DNA of 64,000 nt from Lota lota (lineage: Eukaryota > Chordata > Actinopteri > Gadiformes > Lotidae), in contig JACYXH010000813.1 of assembly GCA_026745465.1 (NCBI GenBank), forward strand, positions 1,356,392-1,420,391, in the 5' to 3' direction. Each line of letters begins with the position of its first letter. The first letter of the stretch is position 1. The position numbers were made by a program, and so were the translations under genes. Shown here one piece after another: positions 1-64,000 of this stretch. The notes beneath the pieces were generated by a model. That model made no database searches, was not told the origin of the DNA, and was given only the letters and a program-made list of their open reading frames with translations.

Positions 1-2283
1 TCACAGGTCCAGACCTTCTTTGGCAAAAAGAGCTACCAACTGGAGTTGTCATGGTGGGAGAGATCGAGAGCAGTGACTCAGAGGTCAAGAAAGCTCAGGT
101 TCATGACACTCAGGCAGAAGAAGCAAAAACAATTTTAGATCGTCTACACAAGTTCTCAGACTGGGCAAGATTGGTGAAGGCTGTTGCCAGACTCAAGCGC
201 CGTGCTAAGGAAATCAAAGGTTTCAAGCCAAAGTCCTGTGAGGCCTCGAACTTGGAGGAAAGGAAAGAGGCGGAGCTGACAATAATCAAGATGGTCCAGG
301 AAGCAACCCTCTCTCAAGACATTCGACGCCTTAGACATCATAAGGAGACAAATGTCAAAGACAAAGCCAACCAGTTGCACAAACTATGTCCGTTCTTGGA
401 TGACCAAGGTGTAATCAGAGTAGGAGGCCGCTTAGCTAATGCTGCCCTACATCCACATGTGAGGCATCCAGCAGTACTTCCTAGAGGCAGTCATGTTTCT
501 GCATTGCTCGTCAAGCACTATCATGAGAGGGTGTACCATCAAGGTCGAGGAATGACTATAAATGAACTTCGATCCAATGGCATATGGATCCTGGGTTGCA
601 GCAAGCTTGTTTCATCCCATATTCACAAGTGCACAAGTTGCAGAAGGTTCCGAAGATGCACAGAGCAACAAAGGATGGCAGACCTTCCAGAAGAGCGGAT
701 GGAAACAACTGCTCCATTTACTTACTGTGGTATGGACTGCTTCGGACCGTTTCACATTAAGGAAGGAAGAAAGGAGCTAAAGCGTTATGGGCTGTTGCTC
801 ACCTGCATGTGTTCAAGAGGAGTTCACATTGAAGCACTTGATGACTTGACCTCAGATGCCTTTATCAATGCTCTGCGCTCCTTCATCGCCATTCGTGGAT
901 CAGTAAGGCAGATAAGGTGTGATCAAGGGACAAACTTTGTCGGAGCAAGGCGTGAGTTCATTGAAGCACTGAAAGAGACAGATCAAGAAGAGCTCAAAGA
1001 TTTGGGCTGCGAATTCATCATGAACACCCCTGCCTCAAGTCATATGGGTGGAGTCTGGGAAAGACAAATCCGCACTATCAGAAGTGTCCTGGCGTCCATT
1101 CTAGAACAGTCATCCAGACAACTTGACTCCTCTTCCCTACGAACATTTCTATATGAGGTTATGGCGGTTGTGAATAGCAGACCTCTAACCACTGATCATC
1201 TGAACGATTCTACCAGTCCAGAGCCCTTGACACCAAACCACATCTTGACCATGAAATCCACAATCATTCTCCCTCCCCCTGGAAAGTTTGTCAAGGAAGA
1301 TCTCTACCTCCGCAAAAGATGGCGCAGAGTTCAACTCTTAACCAACAACTTTTGGGTACGATGGAAAAAGGAGTATCTCCTGAATCTCCAACACAGACAG
1401 AAGTGGACCAAAGATCGCAGAAATGCTAAGGTCGGTGACATTGTTCTGTTACAAGATGCTGCCGCACCACGAAACCAATGGAAGCTAGCAAGAGTCATCG
1501 AGGTGTATCCTGGAAGTGATGAAAGAGTGAGGAGACTCAAGTTACTCATCAGTGACTCCTCCCTGGATGGAAGAGGAAAGCGTACAGCCAAACCTGTTTA
1601 CCTGGAGAGACCCATTCAGAAAACAGTTACATTGCTAGAAGCAGACTGATGGTTCTATCATACACTCACACAAAGTTTATTAGTTGTTTATTAGGACAGA
1701 GTTTCATTTAATTCATGCAGAAGGGTTGCTTCCGAGTTTAAGAAATCACTCGTGATTTGGTGGGAGTGTAACTGCCTCTGTCGCGTTGGTTTGTTTAGGT
1801 ATTTGCACATTTTTATTGTTTAGTTTATTTTGAGTTGTACGTTGCAACAAGACGGAACTAATTCTTGGTTCCGCCCGAGTGTTGTCACCCGGGCCCCTTT
1901 TAGCGACCCTAAGGGAAACTTGACCGCATGGGCGAATTATTTTCCACTGTTAGCGTGTTCAAGTGCATACTTACCGAAGAAGTTAAAGGACATTAAAAGG
2001 ATGTTTAGCACCTCTGGGACAAGCCGCAATGAGGTTCGTTAACGAGTTACTTTGCCGAGAGTGTTTGTGTTTACATGCGTTGTTTTTGGTGTGAAATATG
2101 CATGTAGTGTATAGTTGTGAGTTGATTGTAGCGCCGAATGTGTGACACATGCACACGGCGTTATTTTTGTTAATGTATTTTTTCTTTTTCTTTAACCCAG
2201 TTCTCACGGGTTGAACAGCAATAAAACCCTGTATATAAATCAAGATCTCATGCCTCATGCGTGTCACCGGAGGAGCTACAACA
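1..2283 (+). mobile_element. BEL/Pao LTR retrotransposon, 3' part (window edge cuts it)
   Basis: Positions 51-1649 read as one open frame typical of the end of a BEL/Pao pol gene. Parts in order: a linker, a HHCC zinc-binding region (around residues 155-200), an integrase core with GMDCFGPF and CDQGTNF motifs followed by a glutamate-bearing VWERQI stretch, and a C-terminal DUF5641-like domain ending near residue 525. A purine-rich tract at about 1759-1766 is followed by TGTAAC, the likely start of the 3' LTR (about 1767-2283, with an AATAAA at 2220). The 5' LTR, gag and the rest of pol lie outside the window, so LTR divergence and target-site duplication cannot be read. The open frame suggests a fairly young insertion. 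Whether the whole element is intact cannot be judged here. Confidence 0.88.
1767..2283 (+). repeat. Probable 3' LTR of the BEL/Pao element
   Basis: The stretch begins TGTAAC directly after a purine-rich tract (GGTGGGAG) that lies about 110 bases past the pol stop. It ends near CTACAACA, giving TG...CA termini and a length of about 517 bases. An AATAAA lies at 2220-2225, as expected for an LTR polyadenylation signal. The borders are inferred from these marks alone because the partner LTR is outside the window. Confidence 0.6.
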
Positions 2284-2339
2284 AAGTTCATATTAAAGAT
2301 ATTGGTCCAAAGATTATGTGAGAACAAGGATTTCTGTGT

Positions 2340-2760
2340 ATCTCAAAAAAGCTAGGGCTTTTACATTTTTTCATGTTTCTCACAATATTCAAAATGGCGG
2401 AATATCCATCATGGCGGAAGTCATAGGTTCTTGAGGCATATTTGTTCAGCATGAGGAGATGCATATTTGGTCAAAGTTTTATGACTGTAGGTCAATGGGG
2501 TCAGGAGATATGCTTGTTCAAAGTTTGCATTTTCATGCGATTGCTATAGCGCCACCTTTGGGCCAATCAGTGCACATTTTTCACACAGATCTTCTGTTGT
2601 CCTCCTCTACAGGTGTACCAAGTTTTATCAAAACTTATCAAGCGGTTTTGGCTGTGTAAGTCAAACGCTGTTTATAATAATAATAACAGCAATAACAAGA
2701 GGTTGTCTTGGACTTCGTCCTCGACACCCTAATGAATATATGATCACTAAATATTTGACA
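2340..2760 (+). repeat. Dispersed teleost repeat, unclassified
   Basis: The stretch around 2540-2735 has the look of a common fish interspersed repeat: a GCGCCACCTTTGGGCCAATC core, a run of TAA triplets (2670-2690) and a terminal segment with GACTTCGTCCTCGACACCCT. I recognise the pattern but cannot name the family with confidence. No coding capacity is seen. Confidence 0.45.
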
Positions 2761-36628
<33,868 letters not shown>

Positions 36629-37490
36629 GATGCCCTACATCACCTATAGGGGTGGGGTGGGGTGCGGGGGTGTTGGTGGTTGTTGCTCTGCAAGGCTGTG
36701 GATTGTGTCTGCTGGTGGGAACCCCATCCAAGAGGCTGACTCACCAAGGCGTTTTTCTTCAGCTAGCGCAACAAAATCCCAGACCTGCTCCCCACCCCAG
36801 TCCCCAGCAGCCTGCCTTTTTCTTTTTTGTTGGAAAGCAACAGAAAAAACACTTAGCACTTTTTTTTCTAACTGAAGTGAGAAACAATGTTTAAGTCTTC
36901 TCTCCTCCCTTTGCTAAGCCACATATCATTCCAAAGAGCTTTACGCAGTAGCAGAGGGTACATGATTTGTGGCAGGTGAACTGAGCTGCTGTTTGACAGA
37001 ACAGTTGAGTCACATTGAAAGGAACCTCGCTGGACTCAGACCAGCTCAGACTCTCTACAGACAGACCATACAGAGACTCAGACTCTACAGACAGACCGTA
37101 CATAGACTCAGACTCTACAGACAGACCGTACAGAGACTCAGACTCTCTACAGACAGACCATACATATACTCAGACTCTCTACAGACAGACCGTACAGAGA
37201 CTCAGACTCTCTACAGAGCTTTTAATAATAACTCTTTGAACTTCCTCTCTCTGGTTGGAGGAACAGTTTGCCTTTCATCTTCTTCTACTTCTTGTTGCAA
37301 GGCAGATTTTTTTTTATCAAAAGAAGTAGTAAAAACAGACCTTGAAAAACGTAAATGTTGCTCAAAGGTTCCTTCCCGTAACGTATTAAGGGTGATTATG
37401 ATGTAACTACTTGTGTCTGTTCTTGAGTGTGAACGGATAAGAAGGAGCTTAAATGTAATTAATAAAAAACAAATAAAGTTGTTTTTTCTC
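36629..37490 (+). other. nbeal2: nbeal2 3' UTR (probable)
   Basis: The region after the TGA carries two AATAAA signals close together (37461-37466 and 37472-37477), making this a plausible 3' end about 0.85 kb past the stop. A 30-36 bp tandem repeat sits inside it (37035-37215). A second strong pair of AATAAA signals lies much farther on at 39782 and 39795, so a longer 3' UTR is possible. Confidence 0.55.
37035..37215. repeat. 30-36 bp tandem repeat in the nbeal2 3' UTR
   Basis: Five to six units built on ACTCAGACTCTACAGACAGACC followed by GTACAGAG or ATACATAT variants, in head-to-tail order. Confidence 0.88.
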
Positions 37491-38106
37491 TGTAGGGCCA
37501 TAGCAATGTAAAAAATATACTGTAAAGCAATATCTATTTTGTAGTCGGGTATGTGAAAACCTTTTAAACATTCATGTGGAGCGCCTTAACTTGAGAGCTA
37601 AATCTTAATGTTCACATTTGAATGCTACGTACACCATAATGGAAGCCTTGTTACAATGGAAAAAAAATAGGGCCTTTGGCATTGTCGTTTGGAGATACAC
37701 ACGAGCAGCAGCTCTGATCGATGATTTCAGAAAGTCAACAGTCCTTTTTTCGCTCGTCTCCGTACACTCCTCTGTGTAGACGTGTCCCCCATATAAGTTA
37801 GATGTTTAACTGTTAGCTGTTAACGTGTTCCCTTGATTGCTTTTGCTTTGGTATAATCTATAGTTGCCTGTTAGGCAGGATGCCCCATGCGTGCCTGTAC
37901 TTGTACTGATATTATTGCTATTACTTGTGAAGCACTGAAGTCATTGTGTGGAGAGTGGATGACTGTGAAACACATGGGCAGAAAGCCTTTGAGTGAACAA
38001 CATAGGAATGCACTTCCTGCCAGTCCCTCCGCTGTGGTTGGAGCCAGTCAGCTCTATGCACTGTCATGACGAGAGGAACTCTTTGGGCCAATGCAATACA
38101 CACACA

Positions 38107-38145
<39 letters not shown>

Positions 38146-39442
38146 ACACTGTGTCGCCAGAAGACATGGTTTGAACATAAAAAGGCTTAGTGAGAAAGCA
38201 TTACAATGTTTTACATGTTGAAAGAATTTTCTGTACATGAGTTCTAAGTCATGAGCACATTTCGTTTACGTAAGATGTCAACTAATTCAAATCCTCTGGC
38301 TGTGGAGCGATAGTATTTTATTGAGCAAGTATGAGTGTGTTATTACGGCATCATGCTTTTATTGTGTATCATTGGTCGTTATGGTTTGCAGCCGAGATGT
38401 GTTTTACAGTTATATATATTAAATTTCATTCATGACCAATGTGGTTTGCAAAGACATTTTGCTATAATTGTTGAGAAGAATGTCATTTTTGTTTAATGAA
38501 ACTATGCAGTAATAATCATCCTTGTCTTTGGACCTGTACATTTTAACCACAGTCTTGCATTTGTATTGTTTTTGAAGAAGTGGAAAATACATATGCCTTT
38601 GAAAAGTCAACCTGCTCAGTTCACTGTACTTGACCTTAACCCAGTGTGGGTTTCACTAGACATGACCTTAACTGTGTGGTGTTGGTTGACTGGGTGTTTT
38701 TAAGGAACCCATTGAACTCAAGTACTCAGCCCGTTTGTGTGTATGTGGTGCTGGTCCTCATTAATAATGGCCTTGTCAAAATCTCTAACATTTTGTTGGG
38801 AGACCACAGAGGAAGATACCCCCCCTCCCCCATCATCTCCCGTCTGAACCGTGGCGAGAGAAAGCTGACGTGTAGAAACAACTCCCCACCCCTCACCCTG
38901 AGTCCCCAATACTTTCCTGTGTGTTTGTGGATATGTGTTAATCCCACTCAGAGTTGAGGAGGTCACCCCAGGCAACGGCCATTGACTTTAATAGAGGGGG
39001 GCCCTTTGATGTCCCGGTGGGCCCGACATCCTGCCGGCCTCCCCGTAAACACCTCCAGGGCCACAGCTCTTTGTGTCTGCAGGCAGAAAGAAGCTGAAGG
39101 GATGAGGGGGTGATAATACTAGCCTGCAGACCCCCACGTCAATACAATCAGGAGAACAAAGAGTTGAGGGGGCAGTAGAGGATGGGGGGTGGGGGGGGGG
39201 GGGGGTGGAGGGGGTATATACTACATACAGTGTGTACTGTTGTGACCTATGGTGAAATAAAGCCTCTGATGTGAGCCCTGTTGACAATAGTAGGAGGGGC
39301 CGACACCTTGTTCTGGGTTATTGGTGTCCCCCCCCCCCCCCTCCCCCCTCCCCTTCTGGTCTCCAGGGCAGACGGGGAGACTGATAGCAGTGTTGTTTGA
39401 GTTGTTCCTGTCAACAAACCACAACAACCTTCAAACAGTTAC

Positions 39443-39444
<2 letters not shown>

Positions 39445-39530
<86 letters not shown>
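39445..39530. repeat. (CA)n microsatellite
   Basis: About 43 CA units between nbeal2 and nradd. Confidence 0.97.
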
Positions 39531-39533
<3 letters not shown>

Positions 39534-40224
39534 CTCTCTTCCCACATATTTACCCTTTCCTTCTTAAGGCCCAGGATTACAAGGTGCTGGTCTTGTTCTG
39601 TTGTTACTCCTGTTTTTCTTTTTAAACGGCTGTTTTGTGCTGCTGATTAGTTCTCAAGTAGAATGAGCACAGAGGTCTCGAGTAAAGCTCTATGCAGTCC
39701 AGCGAAGAAAACACCTTTTTATTTGTATTGTATCATTTTGATGTGTGCACTAGATGTATTGATCATTGATACTGTGTTTACAATAAAAAAAGTACAATAA
39801 AATCTTTATTGAATATTTTGTCTGTCAACTATGCCAAGTTGTTTTTTCTGATGTAATATAAAGGGTTATTCTATGTGTCTGTTTTCAGGTGAGCCAGGAA
39901 GAAAGGGGCATTGCATACAAAGATGTATTTTATAATATTCCCCCCTTCAACATCTCCAGCCTCATATGTTGCATATGAACATATATGCCCCCCCCCCCCC
40001 CCCCCCCCCCCCCCATATCCTGTCTCTTCCAGCGGGGGCTTTGAAGTGATGCTACTATTGTGCCTCTGAGATCTCCCCATTTGTTTCCCTATGAAGTAAG
40101 CACACCCCCTGCAAGGCTCTCTCTGGAATGCACTAGGTATGGAATTCATCCCCTTTGATTTCTGCTCCTGCAAATAGCTGAAATCAAAAGTGAACTTAGT
40201 CACGTTGTGACTTCTGTGACTGCT

Positions 40225-40410
40225 AATAAAATAATATATATATATTATATAATATATATTATATTACATATGTATATACTATATATAATCAATATAATAT
40301 ATATTTATATAATATATATATATCATATATTTATACATAAATATATAAATAGTATATATTTATATGTACATATATTATTTGTATATATATCATATAATAT
40401 ATATTATATA
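40225..40410. repeat. AT-rich (TATA-type) low-complexity block
   Basis: About 185 bases almost purely A and T with ATATAT blocks, about 0.7 kb upstream of the nradd start codon. Open frames here encode only Ile/Tyr-rich artefacts. Confidence 0.9.
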
Positions 40411-40599
40411 AATGTGTATGTGTGTGTGTGAGAAAATATCCTCATCATATATATTTTGTATTAACAATATAACATGCCTCTGATCTCAATGGATTGATCT
40501 AGATTTGTATATTACTAATGCTATAACATAATACAAAAGTACCATGTGTGTGCAGTGTATTTGTATTATATCTCACCCACCCATCATAGTTCCTATTGT

Positions 40600-41081
40600 A
40601 TTCCATTATAAAATGCCTCTGTTCTCAACGGTGGACGGCCGCAGCCAATCACGGCGTTGTATTTCTTAAGGAGGTGAATACTGGGCGGAGACGCGCAAAA
40701 GAGTTTAGAGTTGGGGATCACTTTCGCGCATCTGTTTCAAGGCTGTCCATGCAACGGAGACGCAATAAATGGTCCTTTAGGAAACTTAGACAAAAGCAAG
40801 TTGTTCGTGGTAAACTGCAATCCAAGTCCACTCTTTAAGTGGGGAAGGGTTGTAATTGTGTTGGAATATACTGGTCCATCATCTGAATCGCACATTATCG
40901 GACAAGTAGGCCTGATAGGCTGCGAGGTTGTTTTTTTTGCCTTTCGTCGTGCGGAGTTTTCTAGAGAGCTTTCAATGCGGCTCACAGCTCATTGTGGAGA
41001 ATAGTTTTGTGGTCTGCATGTTTGTGACACTGGGAAGAAAAGTCTGCTACTTGGATCAATTACGGTTTAAGAGGATTCAAG
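40600..41081 (+). promoter_or_regulatory. Putative nradd promoter and 5' UTR
   Basis: The 480 bases before the start codon are less repetitive and richer in CpG than their surroundings. A CCAAT box lies in GCAGCCAATCACGG (40645-40649) and a GC box in CTGGGCGGAG (40681-40690), with GGAGACGCGCAAAAG following. No TATA box is evident. The transcription start is inferred to lie between about 40690 and 41000. Confidence 0.45.
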
Positions 41082-47843
<6,762 letters not shown>

Positions 47844-48800
47844 GGCCGTCTCCTGGGCCCCTGGTAATAGGGGACCCAATTGAGAAGGACAACACCTCAC
47901 GCTTCATGGGAATAAAAGGGGAGGCCATCTGATACCGACACCTCTGTGATATTCACACGTTTTATCAGGGCTCCTTGCTGGGCCCCTTGTTATTTAGTGG
48001 GTTCTTTTTTAAAGAGGATGACAAATTGAGAGTTCCTGTGGCAACTTTCTGTGCCCCCCCCCCCCCCCCCCCCCTTCACTTTAAGATAATTTAAAGTAGC
48101 TCTCTTCTAGGTGATAAAGTGGATTATCTGTCTACTGTGTTTTATTAGTTTTAACCTGGTGTTATTTTTGTATTGCTTTTCCCATCACTATGACAACACA
48201 TTAAATATACAAACATGCTATAAAGGGATTTCCATTTACGACAACATAACTGTCATCTGTTCTCATAGTTTACAGTGAACTTCTATATTTAAACAGGGCT
48301 GATCTTCCACATCTAAAAACATTATCAGGCCTACACTCAACCACCCCTGCATGAACACACACTAATAATAATAATAGATAACAATCTATAATCTGTTTCA
48401 TAAATAAAGGCAACCACTCTATTTTAGGATGTGTAATTGCCAAACAGCCTTTTGGTGACCAGGCCTCTGGTGTTTCCTGCTCCACAAAACATAAATGGTA
48501 CCCACTGTAGAACAAGAAAACATCATACATAGCTCTTTAACAAGTCATTGTTCATTTCTTATTTTTCTGTTTTAAAGCCATACAATCATTTTGAACTGTA
48601 AAGATTAAAATGTCTTTCCTTCACCACAAACCTTTCAAAAGCTTTTGAGAAATATTGTTTTGAATTCCATTTCAATGCACCAAATCATATAAACCAAAAA
48701 TAGTGTATGGTTTTTGTCTATATTCCAAAATGGTCTTTGTGTTTTTTTATTTTAAGATTGTATTTCATTTAATAAATAGGCTTTGACAAATGGAGTCTGT
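47844..48800 (+). other. nradd: nradd 3' UTR (probable)
   Basis: About 0.95 kb of AT-rich sequence with a poly-C run at 48055-48074. The AATAAA at 48771-48776 is followed by a T/G-rich stretch (AGTCTGTGTTTC) and is the best candidate poly(A) site. Confidence 0.6.
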
Positions 48801-49604
48801 GTTTCTAATGAGGTAGTCAGGAAATGATGAGGCTCTCTATGCAGTGGTACAAAGAGCAGGATAAATCATGGTTTACTCAGGCAGACGATGCTATGAACTC
48901 TCGGTCTAGTGCCTTTGGGAGTGAAATATTTCTTGAATGTCAAGTCATTCCAAAGCCAACATTGAAATGCAGTCCCTATGTGATTTAAATGTATTGCTAA
49001 TACCAATTGTAACCAAAATAAAAAATACTAGGTTTTACTTACAAGGATTGTTCAAATAAATGCATTTGATCCGTTTGGAATACATGCTATAATCATGTTA
49101 TTAATCTGGTATTTAAGTCTATAATACTTTTCCTGCTGTACAGCACTAGAGGGGAATCAGCTAATGTGCATGTAATGCTTTGGGAACAACGGAACTAAAT
49201 ATGGAGGTAAGGCATATCTCTTCTTCTATCCAAGACACAAGACATGAGCTCATTCTCTGCTCTACTTTGGGGTGAAATGTGTTAATGATTATTTGGTGCT
49301 TAAGTGGGAGCAGACATCTTGCACAGCCACAGGGCAGCGTAACATGCGATCCCACACTCCAGACGGCACTGCTTAACTGCAGTCTGGAGCAGAGGCATGG
49401 GGAATGCATATACACTGGGAGGGGGTTGGAACCCATGTCTCAATAATCCTCCATCTTTAGAGTACACATACAAGTCGTAGCGTGCACCCCACTTTATGGA
49501 GTATCATCCATTAACAGCATGTTCTATCCTGGTTTGGTGTTTGAAGTCCATTTAACTGTCACAAGAGCCCAGAATTCACCTCTATTGAAAAATCTAAAGC
49601 ACAA
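48801..49604. other. Intergenic gap between the converging nradd and setd2 3' ends
   Basis: About 0.8 kb of AT-rich DNA with no recognisable gene or repeat. Confidence 0.6.

Positions 49605-64000
<14,396 letters not shown>

Larger units (their letters stand above)
37491..40599. other. Intergenic region between nbeal2 and nradd
   Basis: No coding exon is recognisable. It contains (AC)n tracts at 38097-38151 and 39445-39530, G and C runs (39186-39205, 39328-39350, 39988-40014), AATAAA pairs at 39782 and 39795 followed by a T/GT-rich stretch, and a long AT dinucleotide-rich block at 40225-40410. The AATAAA pair could end a long nbeal2 transcript or an unrecognised one. Confidence 0.6.

Overview
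This is a stretch of teleost nuclear DNA. The genes are split into many short exons with GT-AG introns, the introns are full of long (GT)n, (CT)n and (TTTC)n microsatellites, and the recognisable proteins are vertebrate ones. The dispersed repeats look like fish repeats. The species cannot be fixed from sequence alone. No bacterial, plasmid or organelle DNA is present.

Layout. Positions 1-2283 hold the 3' end of a BEL/Pao LTR retrotransposon (integrase end of pol plus a probable 3' LTR), cut by the window edge. Positions 3909-36628 (+) hold a complete neurobeachin-like 2 gene (nbeal2): 54 exons, 8,361 coding bases and 2,786 residues by my splice reconstruction. Exon phases are consistent throughout and the order is armadillo-like N-terminus, ConA-like lectin domain, PH-BEACH and WD40. 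Positions 41082-47843 (+) hold a six-exon, 407-residue p75 neurotrophin-receptor-like gene with four cysteine-rich repeats, one membrane span and a death domain; by position and structure it is nradd/NRH1. Positions 51246-64000 (-) hold the last 19 coding exons of setd2, the H3K36 trimethyltransferase, from its large N-terminal exon (running off the right edge) through AWS-SET-postSET, a long acidic region, WW and SRI. nradd and setd2 converge tail to tail with about 0.8 kb between their poly(A) signals.

The order nbeal2-nradd-setd2 is the order I recall for human 3p21.31, so this is an old vertebrate linkage block and not an operon-like system. The genes act separately: granule/vesicle trafficking, transmembrane signalling and chromatin modification.

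I found no wholly new system. The most notable items are a 21-bp coding minisatellite in setd2 that makes 21 near-identical heptads flanked by diverged ones; a GC-AG intron just beside it; two copies of a TIR element with internal ~100-bp tandem units in setd2 introns, one carrying a perfect 19-bp palindrome; a decayed tandem copy of a splice acceptor plus exon start in the BEACH region of nbeal2; several nbeal2 acceptors built out of microsatellites; and an inverted-repeat element in an nbeal2 intron. Exon borders are hand-called and may be off by a base or two.
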